14,808 nucleotides of DNA from DASRAJ01 sp039920305 (lineage in GTDB: Bacteria > Bacteroidota > Bacteroidia > Chitinophagales > UBA10324), in contig JBDSEA010000055.1 of NCBI GenBank assembly GCA_039920305.1, forward strand, positions 1 to 14,808, given 5' to 3'. The first letter of the stretch is position 1; the number at the start of each line of letters is the position of its first letter. A program made the translations under genes and the position numbers. The notes below the pieces were generated by a model that saw nothing but the letters and a program-made list of their open reading frames with translations, had not been told where the DNA came from and ran no database searches. Positions 1 to 6,954 of this stretch are shown here, one piece after another.

Positions 1-693
1 CGCCTACAGATACAGGTCGAAAGCATACCAGCGAATCTGGGCTAAGGCATACATCATCAATATAATAGTAAGAATTCTGGGTATTTATTCCCAAGCCTAA
101 AGTATCTGTATGCATATCATCAAAAAAATTACCGAAAGCAATGAATTTATATGCAGAATCAGCAACAAAGCTACCTTTGATTGACACCCAGTTCAAGGTA
201 TCGGTAATAATTGAATCAGTATAAAACTGTGCGGTGTTATTGGGTTGAAGATTTTCATGGTCAAATGTAATAGTTGACAGTTTGCATCCCATTTTATCTA
301 TTCCCAATACACAACCAAGGGGGCTCCAGCCAGATTGATATTGAATGACACAAAATATTGCTGCCCAATTACGAGAGGATTATCCAGCTCAGTTCCGATA
401 TACTCGCGGGAGTTTGGCGAGGGATTATAACACCACATCCCGCAATAAGCATCCCCGTAAACTGGAAGCTGATAACCGAAGAGATTATTTGGAACCGATA
501 AGCTTGAAATTGGACTGCACGAATTGAAATAATCCGGAGATTCAGTCACCTGAAACCAGTGAGTAACTGAATCCACTTGCCCCGCCATTGTAGGACAGGA
601 AGTATGATCTTCAAAACTTGCATTTGGCAATAGGTTTTGAGCCTGAAGGCACATATGAAAAAAAATAAACGAAATGAGTAAGAGTATTTTCAA
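1..693 (-). pseudogene. Secreted protein gene, frameshifted, 3' end beyond window
   Basis: The first part (693 down to 298) encodes 131 residues: a signal peptide ending near LQAQ, then NLLPNASFEDHTSCP and further Asn/Cys/Tyr-rich sequence such as YCGMWCYNPSPNSREYIGTEL. It stops after VVYWE. In the next frame, from the G run at 319-323 to position 1, the minus strand is fully open. It reads on as GIDKMGCKLSTITFDHENLQ, then FYTDSIITDTLNWVSIKGSF, GNFFDDMHTDTL and YYYIDDVCLSPDS, which is how such Bacteroidota secreted proteins normally continue. One missing base, most simply one C from the minus-strand run of five, explains the break. The start is TTG at 693-691 with a stop codon directly before it, so the start may also be degraded. 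The role is unknown; it is probably an exported, surface or gliding/T9SS-related protein. It could be a true pseudogene or a sequencing error in a homopolymer. Confidence 0.72.
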
Positions 694-872
694 TTAAAGC
701 GTATTATCCAAGTGAAGAGGCCTTCCAACATAAAGGAGTTGAAATAACTGTAATCAAGTCTACGCATTTAATTTGCATAAGTTACCATTTTTAAATATTT
801 ATTTAACCATTCCTGTTTAAGGTTATTCCGGACTGCTCTTATTAAATACACAACCGATAATTGGTTTGCGCT

Positions 873-880
873 TACATTTG
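873..880 (+). promoter_or_regulatory. Candidate -7 element for recO
   Basis: TACATTTG matches the Bacteroidota -7 consensus TAnnTTTG and ends only 7 nt before the recO ATG. No good TTG/TTTG element lies at the expected distance upstream. If the promoter is real, the mRNA would have almost no leader. Confidence 0.4.
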
Positions 881-887
881 AAATTCC

Positions 888-1601
888 ATGATCTACCGAA
901 CGCGTGGCATTGTTTTTCGCACCATAAAATTCCGGGAAACCAGTGTGATCAGCAAGATTTATACTGAGAAGTTTGGCCTGCAATCCTATATTGTAAATGG
1001 TATCCGCTCTTCAAAATCAAAAACCAAGGCCGCGCAATTGCAGGTGATGAGCATGCTGGATATGGAAGTGTACCATCATGAGCACCGGAATCTTCATCGT
1101 ATAAAAGAGATGCAGCCTTTCTATGTTTTCAGCTCGCTATTGTTTGATCCGCTAAAGGGGTCGGTAGGTTTGTTTATGATTGAGATGTTGAACAAATGTA
1201 TCCGGGAGGAGGAAGCCAATGCTTCGATGTTTGCTTTTATTACCGAAAAACTCGTGTCGCTTGACAGGTTGAAAAATATTCCGGCAGATTTTCTTCTGCG
1301 GTTTTTACTCGAATTATCGTCTTTCCTTGGTTTGTATCCTCATGGAGAATACAGCGCAGATAACTCATACTTTGATTTGATGGAAGGAAATTTTATTGCC
1401 GATGCTACCATTCATCCTCATGTGATTCATCCACCGCTTTCTGAAAATCTTTCTTTGCTGATTAAAAATGATTCAGCAAACATCGCAACAAGCATCAGAA
1501 GAAATTTACTTGAAGCGCTGCTACAATATTATCAGCTTCATGTTCCCAACTTTACAATGCCTAAATCACTGCAAGTACTGAACGAAGTTTTTCGCTCATA
1601 A
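888..1601 (+). CDS. recO: DNA repair protein RecO
   Basis: This 237-residue protein matches RecO, which with RecR loads RecA onto SSB-coated single-stranded DNA and promotes strand annealing in RecFOR recombinational repair. The N-terminal OB-fold region is recognisable: TRGIVFRTIKFRETSVISKI, then GLQSYIVNGIRSSKSK at about residues 30-45. The remainder is the helical domain, including FLLRFLLELSSFLGLYP near 138-154. It contains a single cysteine, so the C-terminal zinc finger seen in some RecO proteins is absent, as is usual in Bacteroidota. The length is normal. ATG 888 is chosen because the conserved N-terminus begins there. The MFS gene starts 5 nt after its stop codon, so the two are probably cotranscribed, although no functional link is known. 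Confidence 0.9.
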   Translation: MIYRTRGIVFRTIKFRETSVISKIYTEKFGLQSYIVNGIRSSKSKTKAAQLQVMSMLDMEVYHHEHRNLHRIKEMQPFYVFSSLLFDPLKGSVGLFMIEMLNKCIREEEANASMFAFITEKLVSLDRLKNIPADFLLRFLLELSSFLGLYPHGEYSADNSYFDLMEGNFIADATIHPHVIHPPLSENLSLLIKNDSANIATSIRRNLLEALLQYYQLHVPNFTMPKSLQVLNEVFRS

Positions 1602-1606
1602 TTCCT

Positions 1607-2776
1607 ATGAGAAAAATTATTACCCGAACCATCCTCTTGTTGTCGCTCGTGAGCTTATTCGCTGATGTTTCCAGTGAAATGCTCTATCCGGTCATGCCGC
1701 TCTTTCTTCAATCGATCGGCTTTACTACGGTGCTGATTGGTGTGCTTGAAGGGTTTGCAGAAGCCATCGCTGGCATCAGCAAAATGTATTTCGGCAGCAA
1801 AAGTGATGAGTCAGGAAAACGGCTTCCCTTTGTCCGGCTCGGTTACCTGATGAGTGCCATCTCAAAACCCATGATGGCAGCATTCACATTTCCGCTCTGG
1901 ATTTTTTCTTCGCGAACAATTGACCGCCTTGGCAAGGGACTGCGCACCGGTGCACGCGATGCACTGCTATCCGATGAATCGTTACCCGAACATAAAGCCA
2001 CCGTATTCGGATTTCACAGGGCCCTCGATACTCTTGGTGCTGCAATGGGTCCCCTTTTAGCGTTGATCTACCTTCATTTTAACCCGGGTGAATACAAAAT
2101 GCTTTTCATCCTCGCATTCATTCCCGCATTACTCAGCGTTTCATTCACCTTTTTTATAAGGGAACGTTCCGGAGAATTTGTAAAACCTGAGCCGAGATCA
2201 CTTACTGAAAAATTTTTTTACTGGAAAAGATCGCCGCCCGCATTCAGGAAGCTGATGATTGGCTTCCTGTTTTTCGGGCTCATGAACAGCTCTGATATCT
2301 TCCTGTTGCTGCGTGCAAAGGAAGTTTCTGGTAATGATACCGCAGTACTGGTTGCCTATATCCTGTACAATCTTGTTTTTGCGCTTTTTGCTTTTCCCAT
2401 TGGGAGGCTTGCTGATAAAATTGGGATGAAGCGGATGCTGGTGATTGGCATTCTTATTTTTTCTGTGGTATATGCGGGCATGTCGCTCGCTCACAGCACT
2501 TCAATGATTGTGGCACTGCTGATCCTGTATGGAATTTACGCAGCAGCTACTGAAGGAGTGGGAAAAGCCCTTATCAGCAATACAGTTCCCCGAACTGAAA
2601 CTGCTTCTGCTATTGGATTCTATACGGGGTGGAACTCCATCACCCTCATGTTTGCCAGCAGTGCAGCAGGCCTGATCTGGTATAATGTATCACCGGAGGC
2701 AATGTTCATATTCAGCGCAGCCGGAAGTTTAATTGCAGCGATCTACCTCAGATACCTCGCTGTAAATTCCCGGTGA
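1607..2776 (+). CDS. MFS transporter, probable exporter
   Basis: This 389-residue, strongly hydrophobic protein has about 12 membrane segments and fits the major facilitator superfamily. The N-terminus has the pattern LFADVSSEMLYPVMPLFLQS, followed by GVLEGFAEAIAGISKMYFG and SDESGKRLPFVRLGY. The cytoplasmic loop between helices 2 and 3 is of the MFS motif A type. The segment DRLGKGLRTGARDALLSDES near residues 105-124 is typical of a widespread MFS subgroup of uncertain substrate. The second half repeats the pattern, with GRLADKIGMKRM near residues 265-276. The gene starts 5 nt after recO and ends before a candidate terminator. Drug or metabolite efflux is the usual guess for this subgroup, but the sequence does not show a substrate. 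Confidence 0.85.
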   Translation: MRKIITRTILLLSLVSLFADVSSEMLYPVMPLFLQSIGFTTVLIGVLEGFAEAIAGISKMYFGSKSDESGKRLPFVRLGYLMSAISKPMMAAFTFPLWIFSSRTIDRLGKGLRTGARDALLSDESLPEHKATVFGFHRALDTLGAAMGPLLALIYLHFNPGEYKMLFILAFIPALLSVSFTFFIRERSGEFVKPEPRSLTEKFFYWKRSPPAFRKLMIGFLFFGLMNSSDIFLLLRAKEVSGNDTAVLVAYILYNLVFALFAFPIGRLADKIGMKRMLVIGILIFSVVYAGMSLAHSTSMIVALLILYGIYAAATEGVGKALISNTVPRTETASAIGFYTGWNSITLMFASSAAGLIWYNVSPEAMFIFSAAGSLIAAIYLRYLAVNSR

Positions 2777-2784
2777 TTCAATTG

Positions 2785-2820
2785 CCGGGTTCTTCATCCC
2801 GGAACGGGTATTTTATTTTT
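2785..2820 (+). terminator. Candidate terminator after the MFS gene
   Basis: CCGGG (2785-2789) pairs with CCCGG (2798-2802) around an 8-nt loop. A competing short hairpin, CCCG-GAA-CGGG, is followed directly by the T-rich TATTTTATTTTT. Either could end the recO-MFS transcript before the regulator gene. The stems are short. Confidence 0.4.
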
Positions 2821-2852
2821 CAAATGAATTTTTTCATTCCAATATCAGAATC

Positions 2853-2860
2853 TATCTTTG
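2853..2860 (+). promoter_or_regulatory. -7 promoter element for the TetR regulator and paa genes
   Basis: TATCTTTG is an exact match to the Bacteroidota -7 consensus TAnnTTTG, 20 nt before the regulator's ATG. Only a T-rich stretch (about 2829-2834) lies where the -33 element would be. Transcription would start inside the adjacent palindrome. Confidence 0.55.
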
Positions 2861-2874
2861 CTAACAACTGTTAG
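2861..2874 (+). promoter_or_regulatory. Palindromic candidate operator for the TetR regulator
   Basis: CTAACAACTGTTAG is a perfect inverted repeat (CTAACA/TGTTAG with a 2-nt spacer). It begins at the base after the -7 element and covers the expected transcription start. This is where a TetR-family repressor would bind to control its own gene. No second full copy was seen before paaA. Binding by the neighbouring regulator is inferred from position only. Confidence 0.5.
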
Positions 2875-2880
2875 TAAAAC

Positions 2881-3462
2881 ATGCCCAGGCAAGCCGGAAT
2901 AAAAAGAAAGGATCAGATCACGAAGGTGGCAATGAATAAGTTTCGTGAGAAGGGATACCGTGCTGTTTCAATGCGTGAGTTAGCCGATCATGTAGGGATT
3001 GAGGCAGCAAGCTTCTACAATCATTTTGATTCCAAGGAGAGCATCCTCAAAGAGATTTGTTTTCGTATTGCAAATGATTTTTTTACCGGTGTGGAAAAAG
3101 CGCTGAAGGAAGAGAAGAAAGTAGACAGGATGCTACAGCATGCGATCCGCTCACACATACATGTGATTACTGAAAACCTGGATGCCACTGCGGTTTTTTT
3201 TCATGACTGGCGCTATCTGAGTGAACCGTACCTGGGTGAATTCAGGGAAATGCGGAGGAAGTATGAAAATATCTTCAGGCAAATCATCCGGGACGGGATG
3301 GCGCAAAAAATTTTCAGCCGGCAGGATGAAACTTTCATTGTGCTCATGATCTTTTCCTCACTGAACTGGGTACACGAATGGTATGATCCCGGAGGAAAGT
3401 TTTCACCTGATGAGATTTCGGAGAACCTGGCAAAGCTGATACTCGTTGGAATTAGAAAATAA
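2881..3462 (+). CDS. TetR/AcrR-family regulator, probable paa repressor
   Basis: This 193-residue protein has a TetR-type helix-turn-helix at about residues 12-52, including AMNKFREKGYRAVSMRELAD and VGIEAASFYNHFDSKESIL. The C-terminal helical ligand domain contains FFHDWRYLSEPYL near residues 106-118. A DWRYL segment of this kind occurs in TetR regulators next to phenylacetate and fatty acyl-CoA genes. The gene ends 90 nt before paaA on the same strand, and its own promoter region carries a palindrome at the start site. The likely role is a repressor relieved by phenylacetyl-CoA or a related acyl-CoA, as for PaaR-type regulators; both ligand and targets are inferred from position. The symbol is left open because TetR members controlling other acyl-CoA genes look similar. 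Confidence 0.85.
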   Translation: MPRQAGIKRKDQITKVAMNKFREKGYRAVSMRELADHVGIEAASFYNHFDSKESILKEICFRIANDFFTGVEKALKEEKKVDRMLQHAIRSHIHVITENLDATAVFFHDWRYLSEPYLGEFREMRRKYENIFRQIIRDGMAQKIFSRQDETFIVLMIFSSLNWVHEWYDPGGKFSPDEISENLAKLILVGIRK

Positions 3463-3552
3463 CATGCCCGGGCAATTACAAGCGAGCAAAAAATGTTTCC
3501 TTTTTCAGAAGGATAAAGAAACCGGAACCCTAAACTTTTAAACTCTTTAATT

Positions 3553-4545
3553 ATGTACGGCGGAGGATATGTTTTCTTAGAACCAACAAACCAGGAAACC
3601 GAGCAGAACCAGGACGATCCGGAAAAACTTTCCGCATTTGAAAAACTCATCAGCAGCGGGGATAAAGTAGAGCCACAGGACTGGATGCCTTACGAATACC
3701 GGCGGCAGCTCATCCGGCTCATCGAGCAGCACGCTCACAGTGAAATCATGGGATCACTGCCAGAGGGAGCCTGGATCACGCGTGCACCAGGATTCAGACG
3801 CAAGATGGCGCTCATTGCAAAGGTGCAGGATGAGGTGGGCCACGGGCAAATGCTTTACAGCGCAGCAGAAACTCTCGGCAAGTCACGCGAACAAATGATC
3901 AATGATCTGCTTAGCGGAAAATCAAAATATTCCAACGTGTTTAACTATCCTGCACTTACATGGGCAGATGTTACCGTCATCGGCTTTCTGATTGATGCTG
4001 CCGCCATCGTGAACCAGGTAGCGAATTCAAAGGGATCCTACGGACCTTACTGCCGTGCGCTGGAAAGGATTTGCTATGAGGAATCATTTCACATCAAGCA
4101 GGGTCATGATGCCTTTGTGGCACTTGCAACAGGAACAAATACACAGCGGGATATGCTGCAGGATGCACTGAACCGGTGGTACCGGCCCATCATTCATTTC
4201 TTTGGTCCGCCGGATAAAAATTCATTACACGGTGAGCAATTGATGAAATGGAAGGTGAAGATGGCAAGCAATGATGATATGAGAAATCAGTTTCTTGATT
4301 CGTACATCCCTAAAATTTATGAGCTTGGATTGACCTTACCGGATGAAAATCTGCGCAAAAATCCTGAGACGGGACGATGGGAGTTCAGCGATCCTGACTG
4401 GGATGAGTTTCAGCGGGTGATCAATGGTGACGGACCATGCAATGCTGAGCGGATTGCCACACGAAGATTCTCGGAAGAGCATGGCCAGTGGGTGCGTATG
4501 GCGTTGATGAATCCGAGGCAGCAGGCAACAACTCCATTGGCGTAA
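3553..4545 (+). CDS. paaA: Phenylacetyl-CoA epoxidase catalytic subunit PaaA
   Basis: PaaA is the di-iron subunit of the cytoplasmic PaaABC(D)E monooxygenase, which forms the 1,2-epoxide of phenylacetyl-CoA in aerobic phenylacetate breakdown. The 330-residue protein shows the ferritin-like helices and two ExxH motifs: E94-V-G-H97 in QDEVGHGQM and E177-S-F-H180 in CYEESFHIKQGHDAF. E64 in AHSEIMGSLPEGAWITRAPG and an acidic residue near 148 are probable further iron ligands. The length and the motifs WMPYEYRR, GPYCRALERICYE and RWYRPIIHFFGPP agree with PaaA. It is the first structural gene of the cluster, 90 nt after the regulator. No clear promoter was seen in that gap, so it may be cotranscribed with the regulator. 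Confidence 0.95.
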   Translation: MYGGGYVFLEPTNQETEQNQDDPEKLSAFEKLISSGDKVEPQDWMPYEYRRQLIRLIEQHAHSEIMGSLPEGAWITRAPGFRRKMALIAKVQDEVGHGQMLYSAAETLGKSREQMINDLLSGKSKYSNVFNYPALTWADVTVIGFLIDAAAIVNQVANSKGSYGPYCRALERICYEESFHIKQGHDAFVALATGTNTQRDMLQDALNRWYRPIIHFFGPPDKNSLHGEQLMKWKVKMASNDDMRNQFLDSYIPKIYELGLTLPDENLRKNPETGRWEFSDPDWDEFQRVINGDGPCNAERIATRRFSEEHGQWVRMALMNPRQQATTPLA

Positions 4546-4550
4546 AAAAT

Positions 4551-4585
4551 AGTGAATTGTGAATAGTGAATAGTCAGTTGTGAAC
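4551..4585 (+). repeat. Heptanucleotide tandem repeat, five units
   Basis: Five consecutive 7-nt units lie between paaA and paaB: AGTGAAT, TGTGAAT, AGTGAAT, AGTCAGT and TGTGAAC. The consensus is WGTGAAT and the fourth unit is degenerate. The array starts 5 nt after the paaA stop codon. A shorter related stretch lies at 6881-6901. Confidence 0.8.
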
Positions 4586-4636
4586 AGGCTTGCCCGGCTG
4601 ATTTCTTGCCGATTCGATATTCAAAATAGTAGAGCA

Positions 4637-5029
4637 ATGAATTTGAAAACACCCATCGTTGATCCGCGGCTGAACAGGGCTGACCTTGATGAGGCGGAAA
4701 CATTTACCCATGTAAATGAAATGGAAGCCTGGGGAACATTCGAAGTGTTCCACCAGAAAAAAAGGGGAGATCAGCATGTGCATGTGGGCATCATTCATGC
4801 GTCCGATCCTGAGATGGCACTACTTTTTGCTAAAGAACAGTATGGAAGAAGATTGCATTCTTCCAGCATTTGGGTTGTGAGAACTGCTGATGTGTATTCG
4901 CTGGGCTATGAAAATCAGGACATGTTTGAAACCACACCAGATAAAATGTATCGTGAAGCAGGAGGATACAAGCTGCGCGATAAGATAAGCAAGTATAAAA
5001 AAGAAATGAAGGAGCATGCAGCCGGCTGA
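4637..5029 (+). CDS. paaB: Phenylacetyl-CoA epoxidase subunit PaaB
   Basis: PaaB is the small non-catalytic subunit that bridges PaaAC units in the phenylacetyl-CoA epoxidase. Recognition rests on the conserved block WGTFEVFHQKKRGDQHVHVG (about residues 32-51), followed by IHASDPEMALLFAKEQYGRR, SIWVVRT and YREAGGYKLRDKI. It has 130 residues, compared with about 95 in E. coli. The extra N-terminus (IVDPRLNRADLDEAETFTH) is of a kind I recall in Bacteroidota versions. ATG 4637 is preferred because translation from further upstream would have to run through the heptamer repeat. An internal ATG at M31 (MEAWGTF) would give the short form. The gene lies 91 nt after paaA and overlaps paaC by 14 nt, which suggests translational coupling. 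Confidence 0.93.
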   Translation: MNLKTPIVDPRLNRADLDEAETFTHVNEMEAWGTFEVFHQKKRGDQHVHVGIIHASDPEMALLFAKEQYGRRLHSSSIWVVRTADVYSLGYENQDMFETTPDKMYREAGGYKLRDKISKYKKEMKEHAAG

Positions 5030-5768
5030 AGAATTGATTTTAAAAATGGCGGATGATGCCCTGATTATGGGGCATCGCAATAGTGAATGGACCGGCCTCG
5101 GCCCTATTCTGGAAGAAGATATTGCATTGTCCTCCATGGCACAGGATAAGATCGGTCATTCGTATGCACTGTATTCAATACTCCATGATCATTTTGGACA
5201 TCAGGAGCCGGATATACTGGCATTCCAAAGAACAGAAAAAGATTTTAAGTGCTGCCACCTCGCCGAGTTTCCTATTGGTGAATATGATTTCACACTTGCA
5301 CGGCATTTTCTTTTTGATCACGCTGAGTTTCTAAGATATGAGCTGCTGATTCAATCTTCATTTGAACCCCTTGCAAGACTGGCAAAGAAGATTCATGGCG
5401 AGCTGAAGTATCATGTTCTTCATGCGAATTCCTGGCTTGTCAGGCTGGGAAGGGGAACTGATGAAAGCCATGCGAGAATGCAATCGGCTTTGAATGCAGC
5501 CTATCCTCTTTCTTCGGGAATATTTGAAGCAACTCCCTTTGAACAGCAGCTTACGGATGAGAAAGTTTTCGCCGGCGAAAAACAGCTGCAGGCATTGTGG
5601 GAAGAAAAAATTCGCCCCCTGATTGAACAATCAGGTCTTCAGCTTCCTGTAGTGAGAGATGTTTCCAGCGGTATGGGAGGCAGAAATGGATATCATACGG
5701 AGCATCTTCAGCCGCTGCTTAATGAAATGTCAGAAGTATTCAGGATGGAAGAAAATATTGAATGGTAG
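5016..5768 (+). CDS. paaC: Phenylacetyl-CoA epoxidase structural subunit PaaC
   Basis: PaaC has a ferritin-like fold resembling PaaA and forms the heterodimeric core with it, playing a structural role in the epoxidase. Here it has 250 residues, the usual size. Typical segments are MGHRNSEWTGLGPILEEDIA (about 18-37), SMAQDKIGHSYALY (40-53) and AEFPIGEYDFTLARHFLFD, with KIHGELKYHVLHANSWLVRL near residue 130. The iron-binding ExxH pattern is not complete in the first helix pair (D44-K-I-G-H48 instead of ExxH), as expected for the non-catalytic subunit. ATG 5016 lies inside paaB, giving a 14-nt overlap. The next gene, encoding a DUF433 protein, begins 28 nt after its stop codon. Confidence 0.94.
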   Translation: MQPAEELILKMADDALIMGHRNSEWTGLGPILEEDIALSSMAQDKIGHSYALYSILHDHFGHQEPDILAFQRTEKDFKCCHLAEFPIGEYDFTLARHFLFDHAEFLRYELLIQSSFEPLARLAKKIHGELKYHVLHANSWLVRLGRGTDESHARMQSALNAAYPLSSGIFEATPFEQQLTDEKVFAGEKQLQALWEEKIRPLIEQSGLQLPVVRDVSSGMGGRNGYHTEHLQPLLNEMSEVFRMEENIEW

Positions 5769-5796
5769 GATTTCATAACTTAGAAAAAAATTCTCT

Positions 5797-6027
5797 ATGG
5801 TAATTGATTGGAAAGAACGGATTTCAAGCAATCCAAAAGTTCTTGTGGGGAAACCAGCGATTATAGGAGCACGGATTGGAGTTGACTTGATATTTGAAAA
5901 ACCAGGAAGCGGAGAACCTGTTACTCAAATTCTCGAGAGCTATCCGAATATTTCCAAAGAAGATATCGAAGCGTGTTTACTTTTTGCTTCCGAATATATC
6001 CGAGATACAAGTGTATTCTCATCTTAA
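5797..6027 (+). CDS. DUF433-family protein, orphan antitoxin-like
   Basis: This 76-residue protein fits the DUF433 family, a small winged-helix-like domain. The family pattern is clear: VGKPAIIGARIGVDLIFEK (residues about 17-35), QILESYPNISKEDIEACLLF (45-64), then ASEYIRD. Many DUF433 genes form a pair with a PIN-like (DUF5615) toxin gene placed directly after them and are regarded as antitoxins. Here no toxin follows; the gap to paaD is only 14 nt. It sits 28 nt after paaC, so it appears to be inserted into the paa operon and is probably cotranscribed. Its function here is unknown: it could be a leftover antitoxin, a DNA-binding accessory or a passenger. The family assignment is fairly firm and the role is open. 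Confidence 0.78.
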   Translation: MVIDWKERISSNPKVLVGKPAIIGARIGVDLIFEKPGSGEPVTQILESYPNISKEDIEACLLFASEYIRDTSVFSS

Positions 6028-6041
6028 TACGCACAAAGAAA

Positions 6042-6533
6042 ATGAATTCAATAATCATATCAGCTGAAGAAATTCTCAGTTCGCTCAGTGAAGTAATGGA
6101 CCCCGAAATTCCAGCACTTTCCATAGTGGATCTTGGAATTATTGAAGACGTCTTAATCGAAGATGAATGTGTAACTGTAAAAATGCTTCCCACATTCACT
6201 GCTTGTCCCGCAATAAAAATGATGCAGCAGCAAGTGAGAGAGAAAGTTTTGTCACTTGGATTTGAAAACGTAAATGTGATTATTGACGATTCGGTGGCAT
6301 GGAATTCTGATCGCATAACTGAAGAAGGAAAAATAAAACTTGAAAAATTCGGCCTTGGAATTCCGAACCGGCACGGTGGCGAATTCTCACTCTTTGAAAT
6401 CGAGCATTCAAAATGTCCTCACTGCAGCAGCGAAGACACGACGATGAATTCGCTCTTCGGCTCCACTCTTTGCCGCAGCATTCATTTCTGTTTTAGTTGC
6501 AGGCAATCGTTCGAGCGATTCAAGCCGCTGTGA
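6042..6533 (+). CDS. paaD: PaaD, MIP18/DUF59-type maturation protein of the epoxidase
   Basis: PaaD is the fourth gene of the phenylacetyl-CoA epoxidase set. It is needed for activity, probably for Fe-S or iron centre maturation, but is not part of the purified core. The N-terminal DUF59/MIP18 domain shows VMDPEIPALSIVDLGII (18-34) and TFTACPAIKMM (51-61). The C-terminal zinc-ribbon-like part has C125-P-H-C128, C144, C150 and C153, in SKCPHCSSED and IHFCFSCRQSFERF. The protein has 163 residues, the usual size. ATG 6042 is used because the conserved N-terminus begins there and longer forms would run into the DUF433 gene. No paaE reductase follows; a hairpin comes next and then an unrelated gene remnant. 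Confidence 0.93.
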   Translation: MNSIIISAEEILSSLSEVMDPEIPALSIVDLGIIEDVLIEDECVTVKMLPTFTACPAIKMMQQQVREKVLSLGFENVNVIIDDSVAWNSDRITEEGKIKLEKFGLGIPNRHGGEFSLFEIEHSKCPHCSSEDTTMNSLFGSTLCRSIHFCFSCRQSFERFKPL

Positions 6534-6543
6534 TCGTTGTGAT

Positions 6544-6570
6544 TTCAGCATTAGAATTTTTAATGCTGAA
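6544..6570 (+). terminator. Hairpin after paaD, possible operon end
   Basis: TTCAGCATTA (6544-6553) and TAATGCTGAA (6561-6570) form a perfect 10-bp stem with a 7-nt loop, 10 nt after the paaD stop codon. There is no T run behind it, so it may be a weak terminator or an mRNA 3' end stabiliser rather than a classical intrinsic terminator. Confidence 0.5.
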
Positions 6571-6604
6571 GAATCCTGTACCTTTTGAGTTCTAAATTCT
6601 TATT

Positions 6605-6871
6605 ATGAATTTGAAATCTACTTTTATTTTTCTGAGCCTTATTTCGCTTCAATGCGGATACTGTTTTGCACAAAAAGAAGCCAGCATCTGGTACTCCGGG
6701 GAAAATGCCGGTCTTGATTTCAACAGTGGCGCACCGGTGGTGCTGACTAACAGTTCAATTGCAGCCTTTGAAAAAGAAATTCACCTGAAGAATTTATCAT
6801 CCGGGATTTATTTTATGAGTTGCTCGTCACCAAATTTCCGGTTTATGAGAAAGATTAATATCATTAACTAA
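6605..6871 (+). pseudogene. Internally deleted remnant of a secreted, probably T9SS-sorted protein
   Basis: This 88-residue ORF begins with a signal peptide (MNLKSTFIFLSLISLQCGYC, FAQ) and the segment EASIWYSGENAGLDFNSGAP. That segment is the characteristic mature start of large Bacteroidota extracellular proteins. After about residue 57 it jumps to KNLSSGIYFMSCSSPNFRFM plus RKINIIN. This resembles the end of a type A T9SS C-terminal sorting domain (pattern LxxGIYFxxxxxxxxxxxKxxxx). Such proteins are normally many hundreds of residues long, so the ORF looks like two ends joined in frame after loss of the middle. It lies between a hairpin after paaD and nadD. It could be expressed as a tiny exported protein, but I expect no function. 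The sorting-domain reading rests on the last 30 residues only. Confidence 0.62.
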
Positions 6872-6880
6872 ATTGAAAAT

Positions 6881-6901
6881 TGTGAAAGGTGAATGGTGAG
6901 C
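6881..6901 (+). repeat. Short heptamer repeat stretch before nadD
   Basis: Three 7-nt units (TGTGAAA, GGTGAAT, GGTGAGC) start 9 nt after the preceding ORF. They follow the same GTGAAT-type period as the array at 4551-4585. Only the middle unit matches the core well. Confidence 0.5.
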
Positions 6902-6954
6902 TATTCGTTGTTCCGGTTCTCCGATTCCATTCAGCACAAACAATTAACGAACCC

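Noticed and set aside
4551..4585. CRISPR-like array
   Set aside because: Units are only 7 nt and directly adjacent, with no spacers and no cas genes.
5797..6044. Complete toxin-antitoxin module
   Set aside because: Only the DUF433 part is present; 14 nt before paaD leave no room for a toxin gene.
6744..6752. CTAACAGTT, a half-site of the candidate TetR operator
   Set aside because: It lies inside a coding remnant and has no second arm; probably chance.
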